A program made the translations under genes and the position numbers. The notes under the pieces are model-generated. The model was given only the letters and a program-made list of their open reading frames with translations. It made no database searches and was not told where the DNA came from. A stretch of DNA of 64,000 bases from Leptolyngbya sp. FACHB-261 (lineage in GTDB: Bacteria; Cyanobacteriota; Cyanobacteriia; FACHB-261): NCBI RefSeq assembly GCF_014696065.1, contig NZ_JACJPL010000031.1, positions 310,001 through 374,000 on the forward strand, written 5' to 3'. Each line of letters begins with the position of its first letter. The stretch's first letter is position 1. Shown piece by piece: positions 1 through 9,700 of this stretch.

Positions 1-2
1 GA

Positions 3-2786
3 GCTATTGTCGGAGTCGTGATCTGGTCAGTGTACTTTCTGCTGCTGCTTTGGGTGAGTTCGCAAGCAGTTGGCTCTCTGGTCAGTTCTGTTGTTGATAC
101 GGCAAGCTCAGGTTTACAGGGCGTGATGGGCACAGCAGCAACCGCCCTCAGTGGTCGGGCCATCAATAACCAAGTGGTCAATACGGTGGAAGCTTCTGTT
201 GAGGCAGCCACTCGAGAATTGCGCTCAGCAATTGCGCCAGACCGGGTGCGAGACGGCGTCGAAGATTACCTCACAAATCTGCAACTTCCTGGGTTAAATC
301 TGGGAGCAGTTCGGAGCGGCTTTGAAACCTTGCTGCGGAGTTCGGACTTGCAATCGCTTGCTGATAGTGACCTATTGAAGCAGGTAAACCGCGAGACGTT
401 TGTGAATTTGGTCAGCCAACGCACCGACTTCTCGAAACAAGATGTGGAGCGGGTGGCAGACCAATTAGAGACGGCCTGGAATCAGGTGGTTAAACAAGGA
501 CGACCGCCAGAACTTCAAGCGAACCTGTTGGACTTCGTCCAATCTGCACTGCCAGAGGAGTTGAAAGGAGGGCAACTGCGGGATCGTCTTGAGCAGCTTA
601 TTCAGCCACAGCAAAACCAGCAAAATCAACAAGATCGCCAAAACCCGCAGAAGCAAGGTAGCCTAACCAACCGAGCTTTACAGATGGGAATCGGTACTCT
701 CATGTCGACTTTGTCTAAGAGAGTAGACCTGTCTGATCTAGGCCTGGAGAAGATTGCCGGACAGCTGAATTCTCTCAGTCAACAACTCACTGAGCAAGCT
801 AGCAAAGTTGGCAGTGGCGCGGATGGCAATGCCTCAGCCGGGCAACCTCCCTTCAGCACCATCCGGACCGATATCGAAAGCTACCTGCTCAATTCTCCAC
901 CCTGGCATTTGAACCGGGAAACTCTCGATCTCGAATTCAGAGAGACCATTTACGATCCAGAGGCAAACCCAGGCAACGTTCGGCAACAGTTAGAGTCACT
1001 CAATCGTGACTACTTCGTGAACGTGCTAACTCGGCGGGAAGGCATTACCCCTGAGAAAGTTAACGAAGTCGCTGATCAGCTCGAACAGATTCGCCAAGAC
1101 GTTTTTGAAACGGTGCGCACGGCTGAAGAACAAGAGCGGTCGCAGGATCTGCGCCAGCGCCTTGAAAATTATTTGCGCTCCACCTCAAAAGAGGAACTGA
1201 ATCCAGAAAACATTGAGCGCAGCTTTACCCAGTTACTGGCGGACCCAGAAGCCAGTTATGAAATACTGAGCAACCGTTTGTCTCAATTCGATCGGGAAAC
1301 GCTCAAGCAAATTCTAGTAGCCGGACGGCAAGATCTGAGCCAGGAAGAGGCAGACCAAATCTTGACTCAGCTTGAAAGCAGCCGGGATCGCTTTTTGAGT
1401 CAGTCTCAAGAAACCTGGAACCAGGCGCAAGCCCAGGCAGGCGAGTTGCGGCAACGGGTCGAAGCCTATTTGCGCGATACCAATCTAGCGGAGTTAAATC
1501 CTGAAGGCATTCAGCAGGAGCTCCGAACCTTACTCGATGATCCTCAAGCAGGATTGTCCGCATTACGAAGTCGGCTCTCACAATTTGACCGGGACACGCT
1601 GGTGCAACTGTTAACCCAGCGGGGCGACCTCAGTGAGGAGCAGGTCAACCAAGTCATCGATCAGATTGAATCAGTCCGGGATAGTATCCTGGGAGCTCCG
1701 CAACAGTTAGCCGGTCAGGCGAAAGAGCAGTACGACCGCGTCACTACTCAGATTGCAGAGTACCTACGAGGCACCAACTTAGAAGAACTCAACCCGGAAG
1801 GGATTCAGCGTGATCTGCTCACTCTACTCAGCGATCCAACCACCGGAACTTCAGCGCTGCGAGAGCGGCTCTCACAAGTAGATCGAGAAACTCTGGTGAA
1901 GTTGCTGAGCCAACGGGGCGATCTGAACGAGGAGCAAGTCAATCAGATTATTGATCAGGTACAAGAAGCCATTCGCAGCATTATCAAAGCGCCGCGGCGT
2001 TTAGCCATTCGGGCTGGAGAGCGGGTGCGAGATTTCCAAAGCGATTTGACAGGCTACCTGCGCAACACCAACAAAGAAGAACTGAATCCAGAAGGCATCA
2101 AACGAGACTTGCAATTGTTGCTCAGGCAGCCGCAGGCAGGCATGAGTAGCCTAGGAGATCGGCTCTCGCAGTTTGACCGCTCTACCCTTGTTGCTTTGCT
2201 ATCACAACGAGAGGACATTAGCGAAGAAGAAGCCAATCAGATTGTGGAGCAGATTATCTCTGTTCGGGATCAGTTAGATGAACAGATTCAAGCGGTTCAG
2301 CGTCGGGCACAAGCAGCCCTTGACAGCGTTTTTACCAGAACCCGGGATTACCTCAACTCTCTCGATCGTCCTGAACTTAACTACGAGGGTATTCAGCACG
2401 ACTTCCGCAAGTTGTTTGACGACCCGGAGGCTGGATTTGATGCCCTACGCGACCGCCTCGGCCAGTTTGATCGCGATACTCTCGTTGCCCTGCTCAGTTC
2501 TCGCTCAGATATCTCTGAGGAGCAAGCCAACCGAGTCGTTAACCAGATTGAAGGGGTGCGGGATGGCGTTCTCAATCGAGCAGAACGGCTTCAGCAACAA
2601 GCGCAAAAACGCATTAAAGAGCTGAAGCACAAGGCTAAAGCACAAGCAGAAGAAGCCCAGAAGACAGTTGCAACCGCTGCGTGGTGGCTATTTGGGACCG
2701 CAGCAACCTCTGTGGCAACCGCAGCAATTGCGGGGGTGATTGCGGCAGGAGGTTTAACTGCCTTGGGTCTCAGAGGTTCAATCTAG
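3..2786 (+). CDS. Membrane-anchored helical-repeat protein, N-terminus cut by window edge
   Basis: I do not recognise a named family. The frame is open to the left edge, so the true start may lie outside; the first candidate start inside is GTG at 18. Numbering from that GTG, residues 1-17 form a hydrophobic segment, followed by a degenerate repeat (about 79-157) and a Gln/Asn-rich stretch (about 195-212). Six clearer repeats of about 98 residues then begin near 283, 377, 475, 575, 675 and 773. Each carries a YLR-like helix, an ELNPEGI motif, an LSQFDRxTLVxLL motif and a DISEExxNQI segment ending in VRD. A basic, Ala/Lys-rich helix precedes a C-terminal hydrophobic segment (about 887-915). 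Hydrophobic segments at both ends with about 870 mostly helical residues between them suggest a tethered scaffold or spacer. Function is unknown. That it is one real gene is near certain. Confidence 0.85.
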   Translation, partial: AIVGVVIWSVYFLLLLWVSSQAVGSLVSSVVDTASSGLQGVMGTAATALSGRAINNQVVNTVEASVEAATRELRSAIAPDRVRDGVEDYLTNLQLPGLNLGAVRSGFETLLRSSDLQSLADSDLLKQVNRETFVNLVSQRTDFSKQDVERVADQLETAWNQVVKQGRPPELQANLLDFVQSALPEELKGGQLRDRLEQLIQPQQNQQNQQDRQNPQKQGSLTNRALQMGIGTLMSTLSKRVDLSDLGLEKIAGQLNSLSQQLTEQASKVGSGADGNASAGQPPFSTIRTDIESYLLNSPPWHLNRETLDLEFRETIYDPEANPGNVRQQLESLNRDYFVNVLTRREGITPEKVNEVADQLEQIRQDVFETVRTAEEQERSQDLRQRLENYLRSTSKEELNPENIERSFTQLLADPEASYEILSNRLSQFDRETLKQILVAGRQDLSQEEADQILTQLESSRDRFLSQSQETWNQAQAQAGELRQRVEAYLRDTNLAELNPEGIQQELRTLLDDPQAGLSALRSRLSQFDRDTLVQLLTQRGDLSEEQVNQVIDQIESVRDSILGAPQQLAGQAKEQYDRVTTQIAEYLRGTNLEELNPEGIQRDLLTLLSDPTTGTSALRERLSQVDRETLVKLLSQRGDLNEEQVNQIIDQVQEAIRSIIKAPRRLAIRAGERVRDFQSDLTGYLRNTNKEELNPEGIKRDLQLLLRQPQAGMSSLGDRLSQFDRSTLVALLSQREDISEEEANQIVEQIISVRDQLDEQIQAVQRRAQAALDSVFTRTRDYLNSLDRPELNYEGIQHDFRKLFDDPEAGFDALRDRLGQFDRDTLVALLSSRSDISEEQANRVVNQIEGVRDGVLNRAERLQQQAQKRIKELKHKAKAQAEEAQKTVATAAWWLFGTAATSVATAAIAGVIAAGGLTALGLRGSI

Positions 2787-2794
2787 ACAGAGCG

Positions 2795-2824
2795 AGCCCA
2801 GGGGTTACTGTTGACCCCTGGGCT
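2795..2824. terminator. Perfect hairpin between convergent genes
   Basis: An 11-bp perfect stem (2795-2805 with 2814-2824) encloses an 8-nt loop. It lies just after the stop of the repeat protein and before the end of the convergent small ORF. No T-run follows on the plus strand, so this is a terminator-like hairpin rather than a textbook intrinsic terminator. It could serve either strand. Confidence 0.5.
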
Positions 2825-2895
2825 AAACCAAATCTCAATCAAAGCGAATTGCTAATTCTAGGGTTGCGGTTGCTTTTTGTTCGGTTGAAAACAAC

Positions 2896-3078
2896 CTAAA
2901 CTGCTGAAGTAGACTTCAGAACCCAACGGTAGGGCGTATCTTGCTTGCGAAGCAGACCATTTAGCCGGTCATTTTCCTCTCTTGAGGCATAATTAACCGC
3001 TAGCGGCGGCTCATTCTCGTTCTCAAGATTTTGCAGGATGTAAAAAAGCTTTGAATCAACAGTCGTGCTCATCTTCAT
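2896..3078 (-). CDS. Small hypothetical protein (60 aa)
   Basis: A 60-codon ORF starts at ATG 3078, with a second in-frame ATG at 3072. It is preceded by a purine-rich stretch (GGGTGAAAGAGAA) that could act as a ribosome binding site. The product is soluble and charged, with a run of Glu/Asn in the middle and the C-terminal segment RKQDTPYRWVLKSTSAV. No known motif is seen. It ends convergently with the repeat protein, with a hairpin between them. It could be a chance ORF, but no other frame competes for this stretch and the composition looks protein-like. Confidence 0.45.
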   Translation of the reverse strand: MKMSTTVDSKLFYILQNLENENEPPLAVNYASREENDRLNGLLRKQDTPYRWVLKSTSAV

Positions 3079-3540
3079 TTCTCTTTCACCCTGACGCGTT
3101 ATATTAATTCTCTAATAGTCATCAATGTAATTTTGACTTCCAAAATTGACTATCGGTCCGGAGTTGGATTCTTGCAACTAGCAAGAAAAGCGGTAATCTT
3201 ATCAGGGATCATAGATTTTGATAGGTTAACTCTTGACCATTGCGGCAAATAGGCTCTTTATGTGCTGATCGATACACCCAGGCTTAATCTTAACCCATGC
3301 TCAGCTTTCTGAAGATGTTACCGGTAGCAGGGGATACAGGCTGGTCCAGATCACGGACTGAAGTTGGCGCGTTGGCTCAAGCCAATTCTCTCATTGAAAG
3401 AAGTAGAAACAGAGAGCTAGATTACCTCTAGCTCTCAAACTTAAACTACACCTTGGAAGTCACCCTGGAGAAATCCCCTTGATTAGTTCAGGCTAAGACT
3501 TTAAACCCTTTTAAGCTTGAACACCTTAGATCTGAACACC
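3079..3540. other. Intergenic region downstream of RTX gene
   Basis: About 460 bases without a gene. It holds the hairpin at 3412-3436, the tandem 15-bp duplication at 3518-3547, and whatever promoter drives the small minus-strand ORF. No other structure was recognised. Confidence 0.6.
3412..3436 (-). terminator. Probable terminator of the RTX gene
   Basis: A 10-bp perfect stem (3412-3421 with 3427-3436) encloses a 5-nt loop, about 105 bases past the RTX stop codon. On the minus strand it is followed by a pyrimidine/U-rich stretch (TGTTTCTACTTCTTTC), which fits an imperfect intrinsic terminator. Confidence 0.5.
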
Positions 3541-3547
3541 TTAGACC
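3518..3547. repeat. Two tandem 15-bp units across the RTX stop codon
   Basis: TGAACACCTTAGATC (3518-3532) is followed directly by TGAACACCTTAGACC (3533-3547), with a partial third copy (TGAACA) at 3548. The second unit contains the last codons and stop of the RTX gene. The unit length is a multiple of three and each copy carries an in-frame TAA on the minus strand, so the 3' end of the gene looks slip-duplicated. Confidence 0.8.
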
Positions 3548-6522
3548 TGAACAAAGAAATTAGATGCCGACAGGAAGGCGAGGTTGGCTAAGCTTGCAAA
3601 GTGAGTGCCAGTTCCCAAACCTGCCTCAGCTCCATTCTCGTTGTAGAACAGCTTGCCTGTTGTGTTGTTGTAGACGATCAGCGCTCCGCTAGCACCTGCA
3701 CTGGCTAGCTCCGACGCAATGTCATTATTGATTACCGCAAACTGAGTATCTGTCAGCGCGTTACCAACTTGCACGGCAAGACGATCAAACTTGGTTGCAT
3801 CCAGAACAATGCGATCTACCTGAGCAACACTGAAGTCAGTGATAATGTCAGCCAGTTGGAGACCATCATCAATGACAAAGTCATCGTTACCAGAGCCACC
3901 AGTCAAGTTATCAGCGCCAGTGCCACCGATCAGAATATCAGAGCCAGCGCCACCGTTGATGATGTCATTGTCCCTACCGCCACTGATCGTGTCATTGCCA
4001 TCTCCACTAATCAAGGTGTTTTTGCCGTCATTGCCCGTGATCGCGTTATTTAGTGCATTGCCGGTGCCGTTGATATTGCCATAGGCACTTAAGACCAGAT
4101 TCTCAAGGTTGGCGCCTAAAGTGTAGTTATTGGCTGTTGAGAAGACAGTATCAAGTTCACCGCCATTGAAATCTTCGACAACAACGTCAGCGAAAGAGCT
4201 GACCTGATAAGAGTCATTGCCTAAGCCACCCTCAAGCCGATCATCACCCGATTCACCGATTAGCGTGTCGTTACCAGCACCGCCGATTAGAGTATCGTTA
4301 CCGCTGCCACCTTTGAGCTCGTTGTTGCCGTCATTGCCTACGATCGTGTTTACAGAATCATTACCAGTACCATCAACATTGGCTGTACCTGAGGCGAGGT
4401 ATAAAATCTCGACGTTAGCGCTCAGAGTATAGTCAAGGTTAGCCTGCATATAAACGGTATCGGCATTGCCCTCCCCTGCTTCTTCGATAACGGTGTCTAG
4501 AGTAGCATCTACAAGGTAGGTATCATTACCTTCGTTGCCAATTAGAGTATCGTTACCACCGTTGCCATTGATGACGTTGTTACCGCTATTGCCGATGATG
4601 AAATTGTTGCTGGCGTTGCCAGTCGCATCGATGTTAGCAGTACCCGTTAGAACCAGGTTTTCGATAACATTAGTCAGGCTAGCAATCGAGAAGGTAATAT
4701 TCGTCTCAATGGTGTCGTTGCCGTTACCGCCTGACTCAAGGATGGCATCTGAACCATCAGTTACATAGGTGTCGTTACCTGCGCCGCCGATCAAAGTATC
4801 AACACCTTCTCGACCGTCCAAGCGGTTATTGCCAGCGTTACCAGTAATCGTGTTATTGCCCGAATTACCTGTGCCATCAATGCTGGCACCACTCATCAAG
4901 ACCAGGTTTTCAACTCCCTCTGAGAGCGCGAACGAGGCATAAGCTTCAACCACGTCGAAGCCACTGCCGCCTTCTTCACTGACAACATCTTGGCTAGCAT
5001 TAATGACGTAAGTGTCATTGCCTGCACCGCCAATTAGCGTATCAGCACCGCCCTTGCCATCTAGACGGTTGTTGCCATTATTACCCTGGATAATATTGTT
5101 ATCCGCATTGCCGGTACCGTTGCGATTGGCATTACCGATCAGGGTCAGGTTCTCAACATTGGCACCTAAGACGTAAGATTCACTAGAGATAACGGTATCA
5201 ACTAAACCGCCGTTGAGTTGCTCAACAACAACATCCCCAGCAGAGTTGACATAATAAGTGTCATCCCCCTTACCGCCTTGGAGGTTGTCGTTACCGCCAC
5301 TGCCATTCAGAATGTTGTTGTTATCGTTGCCAATGATTGTGTTGTTAAGACCATTGCCAGTCCCATAAATAGCTGGACCGAGCAGCGTTAGGTTTTCGTA
5401 AGTGGCACCTAAAGCGTAGTCAAAATTGGCAACGACTGTATCGATGCCACCGGCATCTGGTTCTAGAGGAGCATCAGCACTGTCAATGGAATAAGTGTCA
5501 TCTCCCATACCGCCAATCAGGGTATCAGCACCTTCGCCACCAACTAGAGTATCGTTGCCGCCTAAGCCACTGAGAATGTTGTTGTTGCTGTTGCCGAAGA
5601 TGCGATTATTAAGTTCGTTGCCTGTACCATGAGAGGCACCGAACTCCAGAATTAAGTTCTCTAGGTTAGCGCTCAAGGCGAACCGGAACGCTGAAGATCG
5701 AACGATATCAAAGCCGTTGTTAAAGTCTTCAACAATGCGGTCGCTGCCAAGATTAACAAAGTAAGTGTCGTTGCCAGTGCCACCGATTAATGTGTCTGCG
5801 CCTATACCACCATCAATAGTGTCATTACCATCCAGCCCGTTGAGAATATTATTGAAGCCGTTCCCGGTGATTTGGTTGTTATTCTCGTTGCCGTTACCGT
5901 TACGACCACGACCAGCCAAAATCAGAGCTTCGAGATTTGCTCCTAAAGTGAAGTTTAGGGCGAGTGAGCGGACTGTATCATAGCCCGCAGCGATCCCTTC
6001 ATTCACCTGATCGGCAGCGACATTGACTACATAAGTGTCATCGCCCTTACCACCTTGTAAAGTATCAATGCCACCGCCGCCGTTTAAGACATTGTTATTG
6101 TCATTGCCAATAATTGTGTTATTGAGACCATTGCCGATGCCAAAAATAGCTGGACCGACTAACCTCAAATTTTCATAGGTTGGGCGCAAGGTGTAGTCAA
6201 AATTAGCGATGACGGTATCAACGCCTGCGGCATCTGCATTGAGTGGCGTATCCGTACTATCAATGACATAAGTGTCGTTGCCCACACCACCAACATAGGT
6301 GTCAACGCCATCGCCACCGACCAGCCGATCGTTACCACCACCACCCACTAAGCGGTCATTGCCAGACGCCCCAAATAGGCGGTCGTTACCAGCAGCACCA
6401 TTTAAAAAGTCATTATCATCGAGTCCGTCTAAAAGATCGTTTCCGGCTAATCCAGAGATGGAATCGCCGACTGGCGTGCCCTTAAGGACGTTGTTGCCAG
6501 GATTACCATTAACAATTGCCAT
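3541..6522 (-). CDS. RTX-type calcium-binding repeat protein
   Basis: A 993-aa protein made almost entirely of haemolysin-type calcium-binding (RTX) nonapeptides of the form GGxGxDxLxG. About nine larger modules of roughly 95 residues each contain an NDTYxV strand, a VExLxL strand and one or more nonapeptide runs. The N-terminus (MAIVNGNPGNNVLKG) goes straight into repeats and has no signal peptide. The last ~110 residues are non-repetitive, acidic then hydrophobic, and end in ASNFFVQV; family knowledge places the type I secretion signal in such a C-terminus. No catalytic domain is seen, so a surface-layer or matrix role is more likely than a toxin. The gene lies downstream of the subtilase gene on the same strand, separated by a strong terminator. 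No HlyB/D/TolC genes are in the window. Confidence 0.92.
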   Translation of the reverse strand: MAIVNGNPGNNVLKGTPVGDSISGLAGNDLLDGLDDNDFLNGAAGNDRLFGASGNDRLVGGGGNDRLVGGDGVDTYVGGVGNDTYVIDSTDTPLNADAAGVDTVIANFDYTLRPTYENLRLVGPAIFGIGNGLNNTIIGNDNNNVLNGGGGIDTLQGGKGDDTYVVNVAADQVNEGIAAGYDTVRSLALNFTLGANLEALILAGRGRNGNGNENNNQITGNGFNNILNGLDGNDTIDGGIGADTLIGGTGNDTYFVNLGSDRIVEDFNNGFDIVRSSAFRFALSANLENLILEFGASHGTGNELNNRIFGNSNNNILSGLGGNDTLVGGEGADTLIGGMGDDTYSIDSADAPLEPDAGGIDTVVANFDYALGATYENLTLLGPAIYGTGNGLNNTIIGNDNNNILNGSGGNDNLQGGKGDDTYYVNSAGDVVVEQLNGGLVDTVISSESYVLGANVENLTLIGNANRNGTGNADNNIIQGNNGNNRLDGKGGADTLIGGAGNDTYVINASQDVVSEEGGSGFDVVEAYASFALSEGVENLVLMSGASIDGTGNSGNNTITGNAGNNRLDGREGVDTLIGGAGNDTYVTDGSDAILESGGNGNDTIETNITFSIASLTNVIENLVLTGTANIDATGNASNNFIIGNSGNNVINGNGGNDTLIGNEGNDTYLVDATLDTVIEEAGEGNADTVYMQANLDYTLSANVEILYLASGTANVDGTGNDSVNTIVGNDGNNELKGGSGNDTLIGGAGNDTLIGESGDDRLEGGLGNDSYQVSSFADVVVEDFNGGELDTVFSTANNYTLGANLENLVLSAYGNINGTGNALNNAITGNDGKNTLISGDGNDTISGGRDNDIINGGAGSDILIGGTGADNLTGGSGNDDFVIDDGLQLADIITDFSVAQVDRIVLDATKFDRLAVQVGNALTDTQFAVINNDIASELASAGASGALIVYNNTTGKLFYNENGAEAGLGTGTHFASLANLAFLSASNFFVQV

Positions 6523-6653
6523 ATCAGAGTGATCCGTAGAATTCAGTACTAGCTCTATTTTTTTATACTTTGATTAAAGCTTGTGTTCAGTAAAGCTACG
6601 CAGAAAATTTGATGAAGGTTTCCTGGCGAGCCCTTTGCAGCCGTAGAGCTACA

Positions 6654-6712
6654 GAAAAACATCCAGTTCTCAGAGCCTTCTTCGAGTCAAGACTTTGGGA
6701 ACCGGATGTTTT
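6654..6712 (-). terminator. Intrinsic terminator after the subtilase gene
   Basis: On the minus strand an inverted repeat (6657-6664 with 6704-6711, extended with one mismatch by 6666-6671 and 6697-6702) forms a stem with a ~25-nt loop. It is followed directly by a run of five U residues (the A-run at 6655-6659 on the plus strand). It lies about 40 bases past the subtilase stop and should separate that transcript from the RTX gene. Confidence 0.7.
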
Positions 6713-6750
6713 GAGGTTTTACTGGAGAGTTCTTTCTAAAACGGTGTGGG

Positions 6751-9700
6751 CTAGGTAAGCGTGAGATTAAGTGCCCAGCTATTAAACCGCCCAGTGTCAT
6801 TGGTAACTAGATCGCTCACGGTGATTCGCCACTCACCAGCCGCAGGGGTGTTAGCCAGGGAAGCTAGGGCTGGACTATCGGGAGCAGTAAACGTTTTCTT
6901 GAGGCCAGAGGTAGCTCCACCCTGAAGATCGTGCAGAAGCACAGTCTGCCCGCCTGAGGCCAGCAGCTTGATCCGCAAATCACCACTAAACGGATGGGTA
7001 ATATCAACCTCAACCGTGACACTGCGGATCTTGCCTGCTTGAGTAACCGTCAATGTGCTGGTGACCCCCTTCGGGTCGCCATCCGGGATGGGCTGATCAA
7101 CACGAGCGGTAAGCCGCAGCGGAGCAGACGTTGCAACTGCGGGAGTCGGTGTGGGCGCAGGGGCTGGGGCTGGCGCAGGTGTGGGCGTAGACGTAGAAAC
7201 AGGTGCTGGCGTAGCCGTTGTTGGTGTCAGCGTCGAGATTAGGGCTGGTATGGGAGATGAGGAAGGCGTGGGTACTAGGACTGGAATGGGGACAGGAATA
7301 GGGGTAGGAGTTGGCGCAGGCCCAGAAGTTTGAGCGGGCGCAGGAGAAGGCTTAGGAGTTGGGGCAGCCGCAGGAGTTGGAGTGGGTGCAGGTGTTGAAG
7401 CAGGTGCAGGAGCCGGGGCAGGTGCAGGTGTTGGGGAGGATGCGGGTGCTTGGATAGAAGCAAGAGTTGGGGTTGGAGTTGACGGCGCAGAGGCTGAGGT
7501 TGGGGCGGGCGCAGGCGTTGGGGCGGGTACTGAGGTTGAAGTTTGGGCAGGCGCAGGCGTTGGTTTTGGAGTGGAAGTAGGGGCAGGCGCAGATGCTTGC
7601 GTAGAAACAGATGCCTGCGTAGGAGCAGGAGCAGCGCTTGGGGTTGGGGTTGAGATTGACGGCGCAGAGGCCGCTGCGGGAGTAGGGGTAGGCGTTGAAG
7701 CAGGTGCAGGAGCCGGAGTGGCTACCGGAGCCGGAGTCGGAGCCGGAGCCGGAGTCGGAGTCGGAGCAGGAGTTGGGGCTTGTGTGGGTGCTGGAGTGGG
7801 GGCCTTGAGCGCAGCAGCAGGAGCAGGTGTCGAAGTTTGAGCAGTCGCAGGCGTAGGAGCAGGCGCGGCAGACTGGGCGGCGGGTACTGGCGTGGTTGCA
7901 GGACCCGCACTAGGCGCACGGCTAGTGCCAAGCAGCAGCCCCAACTTCCAACTGCGCAGCTTCCCAACATCGTCTTTAACGCTATCAACCACTCGCAAGG
8001 ACCACTTGCCCAGGCTAGTGGTATTACGTGCCGTCTCTAAACCAGGCGTGTCTTGAGGGGTAAATTTCTTCTGGAGACGAACGTTGCGACCCCCAGACTT
8101 AGATTGCAAGGTAATCGCGTTGCCTGACGGTGGAATCAAAATGACGTCGAGATCGCCCACAAAGGAGTCATGCTCAATATCAACCTCAACCTCAATGTCC
8201 TGAACATTGCCCGGTTGCAGACATTGAATACTGCTGGTTACGCCGGCGGGGGTGGCATCTGGAATGGGCAAGATCGTCGAATTTTCCAGGCGTAGCCAAC
8301 CCGTTACAGGTGTCGGCGTGGTGGGGGTAGTGGGCGTAGTAGGCGTAGGCGTGGGGGTAGTAGGCGTAGTAGGAATGGGCGTAGGTGTAGTAGTAGGAGG
8401 GGCCGCGCGACGGGCAGCTTCCTGAACAGCCTTAGCCGCGTTGACCCGACCATAGCCAAACCATTGGGAATGCCCTTTAGCGTCGTAATTCCCCCGGTTG
8501 ACGTTAAATTGCGGATCAACGCTGTTGTCCACAATCTTGTCAGCAGTCTGCTCAATAATCTGCCGCACTTCGCGAGCAGTCAGGTTGGGATTGGCCGAGA
8601 TCACCAGGGCAGCAACACCAGCGACAATTGGTGCTGCGCTGGAGGTACCACCAAAGGTGCTGGTAAATTCACCCGGACCATAACCAGCTGGCCCAGTGCG
8701 GTCAGTGGTATAAATGGCCCGACCCACCAGCAGGCTATCGGCAATCGATGGCCCCGTACGGGTGTAGCCAGTGCGCTCCAGGAAAAGACCGGGGTGGGCA
8801 TTGTTGCTAGGCGCACAAACGGAAACTTCAGGCCCCCAGTTGCTGTAGGCCGCTTTTTTGTTCAAGCTGGTGATCGCTGAAATTGCCATCACATCGGGGT
8901 TGGTGCAAAAGCCATCGAGCCACTGAGTCGCTCCTTTAATGGCATCGCGTGGCCAGCCTTGCTCATCCACCGCCCCTTTGATCGGACGATTGGCATTGCC
9001 GCAGGCGAAGACAACCACGCAGCCCTTGCCCCTGCGACCATTATTCACAACGTTCCGAATCGCCGCCTGTTGTCGAATGGACAGCGGAAAAGTCAGCGTG
9101 CTAGGACCCCAGCTACAGGACAGAACAGCTGCACCATTCTGCGTCACATGGGCGAACAGAGCCTCAATCGTGTTGTCATCCAGGAAACCGGAGGTGCGAA
9201 TCGGCATGAAGGCGCAGCCTGGGGCTACCCCTACTGAGCCGTAACCGTTTTCTTCGGCTATCGCTAAACCGGCACAGGCAGTACCATGCTTTTCTTGGGC
9301 CGAACCAGGATTTGGGTCAGCGTCACGGTCGCTAAAATCACGAGGGGCAACAATTTTGCCCGTTCCTTGAAAGTCGCGATGGCTGAGGTCAAAACCGTCG
9401 TCAGCTACAGCAACAATTACCTCGCGCTTACCGCGAGTGATATCCCAGGCCTGGTCCGCGAAAATATGAGAGTTAGGTGCTAATTGAGCTCCACCGTTGT
9501 TGCTGAGATGCCACTGCTGCAAATAGCCCTCATCTTTGGGTTGATAACGAGCAGAGGCCTCAACTACCATCTCCGGCTCAGCCTGCGAAACCTCTGGCAT
9601 AGCCGCGAGGCGGTTGGTGATTTTGACCGGGTTCTCGGTGGCCCGACGCGTCACCAAAAACACAGAAGTTTTATCCAATCCCTCTACTGGCTTTAGAAAC

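Noticed and set aside
3541-6522. Dense short repeats that could suggest a CRISPR array
   Set aside because: They lie in one long reading frame encoding RTX nonapeptides; repeats are irregular and there are no spacers or cas genes.
3769-6532. Several plus-strand ORFs rich in Ser, Leu and Pro opposite the RTX gene
   Set aside because: Repetitive antisense of the nonapeptide repeats; no ribosome binding sites and no protein-like features.
7382-7840. Gly/Ala/Val-rich plus-strand ORF (152 aa) and similar ones at 7151-7333
   Set aside because: They are antisense shadows of the Ala/Pro/Thr linker in the subtilase gene; composition is what the reverse complement of that repeat must give.
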